From assembly GCA_037043235.1 (NCBI GenBank), contig JAWRVZ010000101.1:558001-622000 (forward strand): 64,000 bases of DNA, in the 5' to 3' direction. Source of the DNA: Rhodeus uyekii. Taxonomy: Eukaryota; Chordata; Actinopteri; Cypriniformes; Acheilognathidae. Shown piece by piece: positions 21,519 through 33,384 of this stretch; position 1 is the first letter of the stretch; every line of letters starts with the position of its first letter. Position numbers and translations under genes: made by a program. The notes under the pieces were generated by a model. It saw only the letters and a program-made list of their open reading frames with translations. It did no database searches and was not told the origin of the DNA.

Positions 21519-23657
21519 CAAATTTAAGCTGAAGTTGAAGCATTAATGAAGTTATATGACATGAAATGGTGTGATGCCACTAAACGTCAAACACTGTCAC
21601 TGTTCTCAATGTCACTGGCTGCAGACAATAACACCATGTTACCTAGATACCCATGTAATCACACTTCCTCTTAACTGTAGTGCTGTATTTTGTTGCATTT
21701 AGAAATTAATAAACGAAATGTTAAAATGTCTGCATTAATCCTGTAAACAGGCAGACACACATCTTCTGTTGGGCTTGTTGTGGGGACTGAGTTCGTCCCT
21801 TAGATGTCACTGTTGATCTTTCTCTCAAACGTCAAGTGAGCATCATGTATTCTGTTGGTGATTTTGGGGTTTATCATCATAACTCTAGCCCGGTGCATTT
21901 TATTTTAAACTCAAATATGAGTCTATATGCTTTCCAATTTGCATTCCAATACAATGATTTAATAACTTTAGTAAACATCTGCTCATCTAAATGAATTAAT
22001 GATGTAAGGATTTACTTTAATCTCTGAATGTTAAGTTTTTTGATCAGAATAATTCCAAGTCTACAGGTTATGTGTAGCATTTGGTACGAATTTGATTTAC
22101 ATTTAGTCCGATAAATGAGATTTTCCATGATATGCTTCCAATGACACATGAATTGTTTCCATAACCCATATTCCAATAAAAAGGTTTGTAAATTGTAATC
22201 CAGTTGAAATGTTTTACATGCAGTGACTGTAAGAATACATTTGCAATATGAATAGAAAATAAACAAATACCATCTAAATATAAAAAAGGTAAAGAAAAAA
22301 TATTACACAACAAAATAAATGTTTTTATTTTATTTTAGTTTCTTAATAATCTGATGTAATTAAGATCATTAAAAAAAGATGTTATAGTGATTAAATAATT
22401 TTAATTAAATGTGATTAAATGTTTTTTCTGAACAATTTTATTTTTTAGCTATGGTACTGTTTTCAGTAATGTTACATTTTACAAAAACATTTTATAAGAC
22501 TCCTTACTGATCACACTTGAAATCCTTCAAATCCTGATCTCGTTGCATTCGTTTGGTTTAAGTACCAAAACACAAAAGTATCATTTTGATACTTTTATCA
22601 ATCAGTTGTTTGAGTCGTCAACACGTTTCAAATGACCCTTGTTGTTGAATTTAAGAGATTATAGTGACAAATGCTACAGTTGACAAATAAAAAATTATAC
22701 GTACGTTACTTATGTAACTGACTAGTATCTATAATGCTTGTAAAACTCTTATTTATACATTGTCAATGGTCTCCCTCCATCTGATGTGTCCCTAATAAAA
22801 CTGATGTTCACACGGTTGTTCATTATGTCCTCTCTTTTGTACTCTATCCTGCTCTTTGTTAACATTTTATATTCAGAACTAGAACAATACAAGATGCAAA
22901 TGAATAGTTTGATTGTAATAGAACGGAAATTAAAGAAAAGGAAATGAAAGGTAGTAATAAAAAATCCAGCTTTGCTGATCCGTCATCAGATTAGTATGAA
23001 GAGTTAGTACCAATTACCACTTGCTTGTGAAAATAGTACCAAAGCAATTAAAAAGGCACTAATGGATACAGTTTTTCACTGTAATCTTTGAGTCTTTGCG
23101 TCCCCAAGGAACGCCACAGAAAGAAGTGATAATGACATGAAACATACAGACGGAAAAATGTGACATGCTTGCATAACATTTCCCATAAATATCTCACACA
23201 TGCCATTATTCTGTTGTTTTTTAATACTCATCTCCATTTTAATGACATGAGAGTTTAGAAAGATGCTGCTCCATTTTGTTCCATATTTAATCAGGTTTCC
23301 TTTTCTTTCTTCAAAATAAAGCAGAATAAAAGACAAATATCAAAGATAACAAAGCAAATGGAATGGCTGATCAGGAGGGCTGTTTGTCATGAACAATATG
23401 CTGTTTTAACAATAAGCTGTTTATCATTAACTTTACAGAGTGTTTGGGGACCCAGATGGTAGAGCTGCTTGCAGACAGAAAAAACTGTCTCTGAAAATCA
23501 ATAAAACAAAAGAACAGAATGCCTTGAACCCAACCAAACAAGCAAAGAAAAAAGAGTTATTGGATATATGCCAAGCTCTGTCATGAATTTCGAGATGGCA
23601 TGGGCTGATGGGTCCTTAACGCAACCCGATGACATTTATATTGTTAACTACATGGCA

Positions 23658-23718
23658 CAATCTCATTGGTTCCCGTCGTATCTGCAGCCAATGAGATTGC
23701 TCCTCAATATTTAAAGAG
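23658..23718 (+). promoter_or_regulatory. Inverted CCAAT pair followed by a TATA-like box
   Basis: CAATCTCATTGG (23658-23669) and CCAATGAGATTG (23688-23699) are a perfect 12-bp inverted repeat whose arms each hold a CCAAT box. TATTTAAA follows at about 23710. The spacing suits an RNA polymerase II core promoter. About 1 kb downstream lies a decayed gag-like frame (24690), so this could be a fossil LTR promoter. Only the sequence arrangement supports it. Confidence 0.4.
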
Positions 23719-24689
23719 CTGGTTAGCGTTTGCAGTAACAGTTTGCAATGCAAAGGTAGCAGATATCCTCTAGATAGCAGGAGCAGCACGCAGAGAACAT
23801 TTCTCCATTTAATCACAACACATTTTTCTTGGCTATGCATGACTGATTGCTTCCTCCATGTAAAGTATTGTGTTGAACTATCAGCTGTCTGAAGAATACT
23901 TGCGTTTCTCGTAGCTCATCATTGAATGCTTGTGAGATGCACCAGTCTACAGCCGTAACTTGCTATTTTAGTGTTACCTTATTTACTTTCAAAAGCTTTG
24001 TGGTGGTTCATCTGATCGTTTAAAATGCTTTTTGCTTTATTGGGAACTATAAGGAGGTGGGTGATTTTTCTTTTTCTTTTTTTATTATCTTGTGATTATA
24101 GGGAGTAAGTGTATGTTTCTGTTGCTGATTTTGTTATTTTATTTGAAAGATTTAATGACACTTTAACTTTCCAAACCCTTCCAGACAAATTTTTTGTTTA
24201 TTATTATCATGACAATGACCTCTTCTGAAGTATCTGTTTCCCTTCAAAGTTGTACTTTTTGTAAAAATCTTTTCATATTTTAGACTCTTTTAGGGAAAAA
24301 AAGTAAAATCATCTTGTTGTGGGGATGAGGCAGGGCCCAGACAAACACTCTTTGTACCTATTATGTTGTGCTAAAAATCTCCCTAGACAACTGTAAGATG
24401 GTGGGGGCTCATCTGATCTGATTCTGAATTTATTTCATATTTTTAAAGAGTTAAGAGTTTGGCTTCTACAAAGTTATGTGTCATTGAACTTTCCATTTGC
24501 TCCCATTGATAAGGTAGAGGCCAATGCAACAGTATTGGTATATCAGTAACTCTTTTGTACTAGTTTCCGGCTGCTTTACTTTTGTTGGTGAGGGTGCATG
24601 GTTGATGACTTCAAAATCAACTACGGATGTTCTTAATCAATGCAGATTTTTTTTTTTTGTTAATTGCTGAATTCTTGCATGTTACTATG

Positions 24690-25250
24690 TCCCGAGTTGA
24701 TGCCGAGCAAGTGATTAAAGAGGAGCTGTATAATGAATTAGTGAATGCAGGTATACTACCTGCTGAGTCACCGTTGTAGGTGTTTGGGGGAATGTTGAGG
24801 TAGGAGAAGCTTCTGCTTTAGGTTTATCCTTTCCTACTTGATCTTGACTGCAACTAGATTAAAAGAGCTTGATTTGGAGCTAAAAAGACAGCAGCATGAC
24901 ATTAAAGTAGCGCAAATCTGTACATTGAGACTCATGGAGACTTTCAGCGTAAACCCCTTGAATTAGAAGCTTTGTGCAGGAAGCCTGTTCGCTTCCCACA
25001 CATGAGCTCCCTCCTCACCAACGTTTGAGAGTGCACAGTTACAGTCCAACACAGTTAAACATGACAGAGTAGGCAATACTCAACCAAACTTTATGAAGTG
25101 TGTAAAACTGATACTCCTTTTGGAGAAGAGGTAGACTCTTACTTCACTGCTTTTAAATGCATCACTGCAAAATTGGGGTGGCCGAAAGACATGTGGGGCC
25201 TCCTCCAGAGCAGTTTTACTGCCGATGGAGCAGTCTCTTGATTTTGAGGT
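24690..25250 (+). pseudogene. Ty3/gypsy-like gag remnant
   Basis: From the ATG at about 24690 the plus strand reads MSRVDAEQVIKEELYNELVN. After stops and frameshifts follow RLKELDLELKRQQHDIKVAQ (about 24860) and then VDSYFTAFKCITAKLGWPKD, MWGLLLQSSF and MEQSLDFEVKT (about 25130-25250). The last group is the capsid-like segment typical of fish gypsy gag proteins (SYF.AFERIA..L.WPK..W..LLQ). No pol follows, and no LTR pair was defined. Confidence 0.6.
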
Positions 25251-25935
25251 TAAAACAAGAAGATAGATTCTGTCTGGCAATTGAAATGTCCTTGAATTTT
25301 ACAATCACCAGACAGACGCAATTTCAAAGTTAGATTCAAATGAAAAAAGGATCTTGGCAAAGTTAGTTCATTAATGGAAAAGAAAACAAATGAACCAGGA
25401 ATCGTTGAAGCACAGAATATATGAGTACTTAATAAATAATTCATTGAATAATTCATTGCCCAGAACAGACACGATCAACTGAAATGGAGGGGTAAAGAGA
25501 CTAGACGTGACATAATTCCCCCTTTTGGTAGATGCCTCCAGAGGGAATCTCATGAGGAAGCTACTATAGGGCCAGTCACACAGCCGATCATGCACGAATC
25601 ACTCAAAAATCACGCACAGATTGGGTTTGTGCGTGCTTGTGCGTCGAGAAATTGACCAAAGTATTCCACAAACATTCGACGCAACAATCCCCAAGTGTTC
25701 AATGTACAATACAGTTCAGTGCCAAATACACAATCAATAATAAAACCATATGGTTGCAATGTCAGTGACCTAATGAGAGATATGAAGCTGGTCCTTATTT
25801 TTCAGAAGTTTTTCAAGATTGGTCTGTATCTGACTTAGACAAAGACAAGATATTATTTAGGTGAGAGTCAGCTATTTGGCTTCTTAGTTTACTCTTGTTC
25901 AAGTTCATCAGACTGAAAGTCTGCTCGCAGAGGTA
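25251..25935. other. Unassigned DNA after the gag remnant
   Basis: May contain more of the decayed element. CACGCACAGATTGGG and GTGCGTGCTTGTGCGTCG near 25610-25650 are not assigned. No gene is supported. Confidence 0.4.
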
Positions 25936-26303
25936 CAGTAATCCCTCAACACTTTGCGGTCTCAGTGCATCGCAGATTTTAAAAAAAATATTCATCAAAA
26001 AATAAAAATTCAAAAATACCGCCATACCGGCTGCCATATTGCGGAAAGCAGCGTTGTTTAATCGTGATGCGAGAGAAACGGTTTCCCAGGATGCCAGACA
26101 AAGAGAGAAACTATCTCAGAGGCTTTGAACACGCCCACGGCACTCAGACAAGACACGTGATTGGTTCCCGGCGCGAGCTCGACCAATGAGAGCACAAGTG
26201 GATGTATCCCGTGAGCTGATTGGCCAATCTTACTTTGCAGATTTCACCTATTGCGATAGTTCCGGTCCACATTAACCGCAATGAACGAGGGATCGGATGA
26301 CTG
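25936..26303. mobile_element. Short non-autonomous mariner/Tigger-like element
   Basis: The left end CAGTAATCCCTCAAC is preceded by TA (25934-25935). The right end, complemented, reads CAGTCATCCGATCCCTCG followed by TTCATTGCGGTTAATGTGG. Both ends share CAGT.ATC..CCCTC and a GCGGT phrase. I recall such termini from pogo/Tigger-type MITEs. The right TA is not preserved, so the right boundary is approximate. Confidence 0.5.
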
Positions 26304-27199
26304 CACTGCCAAACAGAGACCATATCACTGATGATGAAGGACGCAGCAGCGCTCTCTGTTCAGACAGAAGTCCAGGAAGCAGCTCGTGTACTTTGAGAAA
26401 GCTGCACAATGTTTTGTATCATAATGACGACGGATATTGTACTCTTTTAAAACAGCAACAGACTTTGTCTTTGATTTGACTTCTGTTAATAAAAACTCAT
26501 CTTCCACAGCTTTTAAAAAAAAATCTCTTGTCTGTGTGCCACTGCCTTGATTTTCTCCATTATTGCGTTTAATTTGTTGACATTTATTGACATATGTGTC
26601 GCAAAGCACACCGTGCTGCGCCTTGAATTGTGCATTTACAATAAAAAATTTATTTAATTTAAACATTTAATTTCAGTTTACTCTGTTGTAGTTCAACTAT
26701 AAAACAAACAAAATAGTTTTGTCAAATTAGAAATGACAATCTGTATCGAAGGTATCTCTCTGTCTGTCTCTCTCTCTCTCCTCGGACGGTACGGCGGGCC
26801 AAATCAAAGGTTGGCCCGCAGGCCCTAGTTTGGGCATCTCTGCTATAACAGAACAAGCAGAGTGGATCGATGGAGTCAGATGGATGATGAACCATGGCAA
26901 TGCTTTTGGAGTCCAACAACCCAAGATGGAGACAGAGGGATGGAAGGCCATGGTGTTGCCAGCAGGTCGAAGGGGTTTGTAGTTACAATGAAGCTAGAAG
27001 GCTAGACGGAACGTGTGGATATGATGGAGATCAGAACCATTGAAGAGCACTGTGCTGAGAAACTAGTTGGATCCAGCAGAGATGATGGAGTAAAGAGGCT
27101 GGGCAGGACCAGCAAGTAGGAAGGAGGATGGACACAAGGTTGGAAGGCAGCGCAAAAAAAAAAGACAGTGGACTAGGGATTTAGTCTGCAATGATGACT
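26304..27199. other. Unassigned DNA including a hAT-type terminus
   Basis: 26793-26841 reads GGCGGGCCAAATCAAAGG, then GGCCCGCAGGCCCTAGTTTG and GGCATCTCTG, which complemented is a CAGAGATGCCCAAACTAGGG-type hAT end. Its partner end was not found. A (TC)n stretch lies at about 26757-26782. 26842-27199 is purine-rich unassigned sequence. No gene is supported. Confidence 0.45.
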
Positions 27200-27338
27200 G
27201 TATGCGTTTTCTGGTTAACAGCAGCTTTGCGTGTCTTCATTGAAGCTGTGCCTTGTTTGTGTGTGCAAGAGTGAGTGAGATTTCTAAGATGCACTAGTTC
27301 TAGTTTAAAAGAAAAGGGACTCCCCCTCATTATTTTTC

Positions 27339-28455
27339 ATGGCTGAGCAGTTTAGACCATGTGCTTCTCCCTGCCCATGCTTTATAACGGGTGGGGATAC
27401 ACACAGTCATTGTGTTAGCTGCAAAGGAGAGGCACATACATAGTCAGCACTCGAGGGCGCTGGCTGTGAGGACTGTGAGCGGTTCTTTCTGCATGCTCTT
27501 CGTTCCCGCCTGCCGGTATTTTCTGATGCTGCTAATGCTTGTGGTCTCCAGGGCTCTGGTCCCGCAGTAGCTGAGGTCCTGGTATATCTGTCGGAGGGTG
27601 TTGAGACAGGCCTGGCCCTTTCTCAGCCCTTACCCGGCGGACCCCTGACTCTGTAGCGGCGGCTTCTTCCGACCTACGGTTTTCCAGCTCTGAGGAGTTG
27701 AATGTTGTTGCCGTTGACACTGGCAATGAGGACTCGCCATCCTCCTCCCCAGCTTTTGAGGAGCTTATCAAGGTTGTGACACGTGCGGTCTTGGCCCTAA
27801 ACATCGAATGGCCAGCTGAGACCAGGGAGGCTTGTCCTAAAAAAAACTAATTGGATGAGCGCTACCTCCCAGCGCTGGCCTTTGCCTTTTTTCCCAGACC
27901 AGGAGGCCTGCCTCTGAGAGAGTGCATACCCATCATTCCCTGATGTATGCTACTCCCTCTCGGGCCCATGCTAAGGGCTATGGGGTGACGCTGAAGGTGG
28001 ACGAGACACTAGCAGGATATCTGGCTCAATCAGGGCGGCGGCATTGGGCCAGAGGCAGTGGTTAAACTCCACTGAGCCACAGACTTGTCGCTCCGAGCCA
28101 CTAGAGAGACACCCTCCTCCATCGGCCGCTCCATGGCAGCTCTGGTGGCCACGGAGAGGCATCTTTGGCTCAATTTAACGGCCATCAAAGATAGAGATAA
28201 AAAATTCTCCTGGACGCCCCTCTGTCCCCTCTTGGCTTGTTCGGTAAATCAGTAAAATCGGTCGTCAACAGGTTTCAGGATGCTGCTAGACAGCAGGCGG
28301 CTTTCAAGAAGCTATTGCCTCACCACCCTCAAGTTGAGGGGAAAGCTCCTCCCATCGTGCCACTCAAAGGCAGAGTGTTGGCACCTGTAAACCTCCCCAA
28401 ATCTCCGGGTGGTCTGGCGACCTCAAAGACGCATATTTCCACATTTCCATCCTTC
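27339..28455 (+). pseudogene. DIRS gag-like region of the second copy
   Basis: Starts MAEQFRPCASPCPC at 27339. Readable pieces downstream include LPVFSDAANACGLQGSG (about 27510), and KSVVNRFQDAARQQAAFKKL with LLPHHP (about 28255-28330), the latter matching the first copy near 18480-18540. Stops and frameshifts are frequent. It runs up to the truncated RT start (DLKDAYFHISILP at about 28420-28455), where the SINE was inserted. Confidence 0.65.
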
Positions 28456-28461
28456 CAAGAC

Positions 28462-28644
28462 ATTTATATTTACATTTTACATTAATGCGTTTGACAGACG
28501 TTTTTATCCAAAGCGACTTACATTGCATTCAAGGAACACATTGGATCGAACCCATGACCCATGAACCCAAGGAACTTTCCCTGGGATCGAACCCATGACC
28601 TTGACGTCTTAAACACCAATGCTCTACTGGTTGAGGTACAGGAA
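28462..28644 (-). repeat. tRNA-derived SINE inserted in the DIRS reverse transcriptase
   Basis: On the minus strand it begins with a tRNA-like head: box-A-like sequence CTCAACCAGTAGAGCATTGG, then a box B GGTTCGATCCC. A body and a tail complementary to GACAGACGTTTTTATCCAAAG follow. The head contains a short duplicated segment (GATCGAACCCATGACC occurs twice near 28550-28590). The insertion falls between the RT sequence HISILP and LRFAF. It resembles the HAmo-type SINEs of cyprinids. Confidence 0.8.
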
Positions 28645-28978
28645 AGCTATCTGAGGTTTGCCTTCAGGGGGGAGGGCGTACCAATACCATTTACTTTCTT
28701 TTGACCTAGCTCTGTCAGCCCATATTTTCACCAAAGTAGTGGACTCAGCACTTGCCCCGCTGCATTCCCAAGGTACCCGTGTTCTCAACTACATCAACGA
28801 CTCACTCATCCTGGCCCAGTCGCCAATGCTGGCAGATCGAGATGTCGTGCTGGCCCATATGAAAGAGTTGGGGTGGAGGCTGAACGCCAAGAAGAGTGTG
28901 CTTTCTCCCACGCAGGATACCACCTTCCTGGGCGTGATATGGGATTCGGTGTCGATGTCTACTCCGTGGTACTCTTAG
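28640..28978 (+). pseudogene. DIRS reverse transcriptase remnant of the second copy
   Basis: After the SINE the RT resumes with LRFAFRGEGVPIPF-like sequence, LALSAHIFTKVVDSALAPL, then VLNYINDSLILAQSP, where the usual IDD is IND (about 28788-28800). GWRLNAKKSVLSPTQDTTFL and GVIWDS then follow the family order. The motif C substitution and the SINE both show it is dead. The frame ends at TAG at 28978. Confidence 0.8.
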
Positions 28979-29044
28979 GCTGAGGCCTGCAGTACAGACC
29001 CGGTTTCCAGCCTGGTACTCCAGGGACTGGCCCATTTCCATCAA

Positions 29045-29620
29045 ACCCCTCTCGCTCAAGATCCCCTTTTTGCTGTCTGTCACCTCGCTTAAGAGGGTGG
29101 GGGATCTACAGGCCCTGTCTGTAGCTCCTTTCTGTCTTGAGTTGGCACCCGGGATGGCCAAGGCTTTTCTCCACCCGAGGCCTGGCTTTGTCCCTAAGGT
29201 GGCCACTAACGTGGCTCAGTCTACTGCAGACTTTCTGCCCTCCTCCCTTTGACGATCATGACCAGGAAACCAAGAACAAGGTCTGTCCGGTGCGAGCACT
29301 GGACGCTTACGTACACAAGACTGCCACCTGGAGTAAGAATGATTAGTTGTTTGTGTGCTTTGGGGCCCCTGTGGGAGCCCCAGCATCTAAGCACACTTTG
29401 AGCAGGTGGATAGTCGAGGCTATCTTTTTAGCTTATGAGTCGTCCGGACTCTCTTCTCCTTTGAGAGTCCAGGCATGCCCTCCTAGGAGTATTGCTGCTT
29501 CCAAGGCACTCCTCTCGTGAGTTTCCCTTGCTGATGTTTGTGCTGTGGCTGGCTGGTCCTTTCAGAGGTTTTATCAACTGGACCTCGACTCTGCTCCACT
29601 GGGTAGGAGGGAGCTGTGAC
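29045..29620 (+). pseudogene. DIRS tyrosine recombinase of the second copy
   Basis: Reads SLKIPFLLSVTSLKRVGDLQ with ALSVAP (about 29050-29130; KRVGDLQALS holds the first catalytic arginine region), then KVCPVRALDAYVHKTATW (about 29280-29330), IAASKALLS and VSLADVCAVAGW (about 29490-29560), and finally FQRFYQLDLDS. It is more complete than the first copy's recombinase. However, the HTF part of the HTFxRFY box is deleted, so the catalytic histidine is absent. There are two in-frame stops and at least one frameshift. Confidence 0.78.
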
Positions 29621-30299
29621 ACACCCACGGCTGGCGTCACTGAGGTGGCGTTGGCATATCGTTCCCCTAGTACTTTGATGCCGCTCGAGTTCCCATGAAA
29701 GAAAATGACTTGGGTTAGGTATGTAACCTTAGCTCCCTGAGGGGGAATTGAGTGTCTTCAGCCTCAGCTCCTTGGGTCTCTGGACTCATTTTAGACACTT
29801 AACCATGCTGCCGCTTCCGGGTTCCAGCTCTTTTTTCTTCCCTGGCTCATGACGTCACTGACCACTGATGCGCATTCACACAGCGCTCATTTACACAATG
29901 CTTCAAGTGACTATCGTCAAGGTATTCCCCTAGCGCTTTGACACAGCGTCTCATTACATACCTAACCCGAGATGATTTTTGTCATTATCAAAACCTTTGG
30001 CTATGACTGTATTTTCTTGTGACTAACTATTTTCAGGAACTGATAACAATAAATAAGACAAACAGTTCAACACAGAGAGATTGCTGAGCAAAAGAAGCTA
30101 ATGCCGGTCATTCTGGATGTGTCTTTATGCTTTCCTGGTCATGACGTCATCTGCCCATGACAGACCGTCTCACCACTGGACTGATTTCAAACATATGCTT
30201 CAGACACAGTCACACAGAAGCATTCCAAAAGTGCCAATTCCTTGAATGGGAGCTGAAGTTACAGGCTCATCCAACTTGTATCAAGTCCATCACATCAAC

Positions 30300-30465
30300 T
30301 CATAATGTAAGTCAGTAGTGTGTATGGCCCCCACGTGTTTGTATAGATCCATGATAACATCTGCGAATGCTCCTGATGAGATGTCAGATGGTGTCCTTGT
30401 GACATCTCCTCCCAGAACTGGATCAGAGCATCATTGAAAAAAGGTTATTTAACCCTCTGAACAGA
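30300..30465 (-). pseudogene. Tc1-like transposase C-terminal fragment
   Basis: The minus strand encodes, with frame slips, a C terminus of the type ALIQFWEE..SQ......L...H...M, ending in a GGPYT-like tail. The plus-strand words GTATGGCCCCCACGTG, CTCCTGATGAGATG and CTCCTCCCAGAACTGGATCAG are those of a Tc1-family 3' end I recognise from fish. No terminal repeat was identified. Confidence 0.55.
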
Positions 30466-33384
30466 ACCTTCAGTTTCTTATTTCCAAGAACCTCGTTAAG
30501 AGGGGTCTACTGCTTATTTAGATACTTCTGTTTTGGTGTATGATATGTAGGTCTCTGAAATAGTTCTTGATGGTTATTAGCTCTGATAATTTTTCTGATG
30601 TGGTTGAGAGAGTCATCTCTCCTGAGTGAACACATGGCTGGTTGTTAGTTGTAGCCACCCCAATCCAGAGACAAGATGAAGAGAAGCAAAGAGATGGATG
30701 AACTTTTGTGGATGCTCTATAAAATCAGGGAAATGTTACACCTCTGAGGGTTGACAATTCCTCTGTTAGGAGGTTCTTTGGCACTTGTCTGTGAGCATGG
30801 TTAGAATGGGTCTGGCCGTTTATGTCCATTTATACTCAGACTAATATAACACGCACTGCATTCTATGAGGAGGGGATGTACATTAAAGTGTGAGTCTTTA
30901 AATGAGTATTAATTTGATAGGAGACATGATACAGGTGGGGTTACATAAACTATTAATGCCAGCTCCCCCGATGAGCAACTCATCAAGTTCAGAAACAAGT
31001 GTAATAACTGCATCTTAAGTTGGTAAAGACTTTAGACAGCTATCCATGTTGAAGTTAATCTTTACTCAGAGGAGTTTCAATGATTCTCTTTGGAAACTAA
31101 TTGCAAAGCAAAGTTCACAACACTGAAGCTCCAAACTCCTCCAAAGAAGTGGACTGTCATGTGGTTTGTCAGGGTCCTTATTGAAATTTAGGGCAATGGG
31201 TTCTTCTCTGTCCTTGACAATAACTGGTGGTAGCTTGTTAGTGATGTCTGGGCCTTGGCAAATACATAATTTAGTGAAGTACCATTTTATCAAGCAGCAC
31301 AGTCAAAAACAATAAAAAATTGTATGGCTCATGCGGATGCAGCAATGGATTATGAGGCAGATACAATACATATCTCTGTTGATGTTAAGCGTTTTCTCTG
31401 CATAATGCTTTTTCAGGGAACCACTGATACCTTTGTGAACGACTGGTGCAGTGTTGGGGCCAGAGGATGTTTGGCCATTTAAATAGCTGCCTAGTAATAG
31501 AGGTGGGTGTTCCGTAAAATAGGACTTGTGTAGTGGTTAACTACTTTTTTATTCTTGAGATCAATGACTTGCTTGTCAAATATCGAAATTGCATTGTTAT
31601 TGATGTGAACTGGATCATTAAGTTTCCAAATTCTACAGCTTGCTGTAGAGAGTTTTTGGTTGTGTGAAATTGGCTGAAATTGATTTCTCATAAATGTGCC
31701 CACTGATACTTGCTAAAGAGTTCTGGCTGCCACAGCCAAGAAGATTTCTAAAGATAGGATCTGCTCTCTTTGCAGCTTCTGCCTCAACCATACAGAAACA
31801 TCCCGAGCACAGCAAAGCAAAAATAAAATACAGGCACAGTGCAGTGTCTCCATAGATGCACACACCACCACAGATGGATCATAAGTAATGATTGAACCTT
31901 TCAATGGAGTGTTTGCTATCACAGTCATTGCTCCCTTGACAATGTTACAGTCCAATAATGACTTGTCAAAAAAACAACCCTAAATTAGTTACAGCTTGTA
32001 ACTTTTTAACCAGTCTGGGAAAAAAAGGAAAAAGAAGAAGATTACAGCAAACTGAATGTTGTTTTTGACTCTTTTCTTTTCTCAGTAATGTACCTGGTCC
32101 ATTCAGGTATCGAAGGCCTTATAGTTTGTGATAAAATGTATCTGCATTTTGTCTCTTAGCTACTGCTTTGCTTCCTCCACAGATGATGCATACATTTTTG
32201 TCATTGACATTTGTGAAAAGTGTTACGGTAATGCGTCTTTTTCTTTTTTGCATGACCTGGTACAACCTTTTCCTGTTCGGCACCAATTACCCACCTATAA
32301 TGTACTAATAATGTACACTGGACATTGCACCGTTGGTGTTGCTATTATGATGCCTGGACGTGTAGCTAGCACTACACAGCCTGTTACACTGGTTCATCAG
32401 AACGAGCTAGTTTGGCTATGATATTCAATTTCTCAAGTTCCCGGCAAGTACAGTGGAGTGCTTTCTACCTCAGTAAGAGATGAGAGCATCACTTACATCA
32501 CTGGTAAGACTTTCATCTTACCCGAGAAAGGAGGTGAGTTGAGACCAATCTTATATCTGCTAGTTCGGATCTGGCTAGTTTCATGTGTTCAACATCAAGA
32601 TTGGTTTTGGCGATAGATCTGAAGCATGTGAAATTTCCTGTTGCCATCCTTCAACACAGGCCGTTGCTATGGTTCTAAGATCACATAGGCGCCTTTGCTC
32701 CACTAAGGGAGGTGAACCAAAATGTTCTCTATTCGGTAGACATTTTGGACACCTGAGCAAAAACAGATTTATACCAGACCTGTACAGCGCACGTTCACAG
32801 AAAAGTAGTTGCATCAGGCTGTTGTAACTTTCAGTTTTAACGTGCTAGTTTTATTTGATCCTCGATATAACCTCGATTGCCCTCTTTGTAGTAATACTGA
32901 ATTATATTATATTTTTGAAAATAAGCAGTTAATTCAGAAGTCACTAAATTAAGTACATTTACTAAGAAATTCCATAAAAATATTTTTTTAAATCTCACAC
33001 AGAACAGTTGTTTCAATTGTTTATATGTATTGTAATAAAAAGAAAAGAAAAAAGCAATTACTGGTACAGTGAGATTGTTTGGGACAACCATAATGTGTTT
33101 CTGTACGGTGAGTTATTGGCAACAGACAGCATTAAAAAATAAAAATTAAATGTGTGTTTATTTCTTATGAAATGGTTATCCCATTGTGAGATTCTTTTAT
33201 TGTTCTTTATTCTTTATTGGGCTTTAATAAAGAAGAAATAAAAAACTAATTTAAGTATTTAAAATAAAATAATATGTTTAAAATTTTGTTTTAATAGTAT
33301 TATTATTATTAAAATGAAAATAAACTGAAACATTTAAACAGATCAAACATGAACGAACACACACACACACACAATTTTTTGTAA
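30466..33384. other. Unassigned DNA with minus-strand reading frames of unknown origin
   Basis: Overlapping minus-strand frames between 31491 and 31955 (70-80 codons each, different frames) may be parts of one decayed coding sequence. Examples are MGTFMRNQFQPISHNQKL with ASCRIWKLNDP (31491-31703), and PSVVVCASMETLHCACILF upstream. I do not recognise the protein. A further frame lies at 31066-31293. An (AC)n run lies at about 33353-33373. No gene is claimed. Confidence 0.4.

Larger units (their letters stand above)
20972..24689. other. AT-rich intergenic DNA with a small MITE and a promoter-like motif
   Basis: No gene is supported. 21318-21518 is a 201-bp element with perfect 12-bp inverted ends (CACTACCAGTCA / TGACTGGTAGTG), a Tc1-type MITE common in fish. 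Otherwise the block is long A/T-rich DNA with only short motif-free frames. See the separate entry for the inverted CCAAT pair at 23658-23718. Confidence 0.6.
27200..29985 (+). mobile_element. Second DIRS-type retrotransposon, degenerate, left terminal repeat lost
   Basis: Same organisation and orientation as the copy at 17500: gag-like start at 27339, RT, tyrosine recombinase, internal complementary region (about 29650-29700) and right terminal repeat (about 29805-29970, with GCTTCCGGGTTCCAGCTC, TCATGACGTCACTGACC and CCTAGCGCTTTGACACAGCG). The left terminal repeat is not recognisable. A SINE interrupts the RT. It shares long phrases with the first copy but differs in many places, so the two are separate old insertions rather than a recent duplication. 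Confidence 0.82.
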
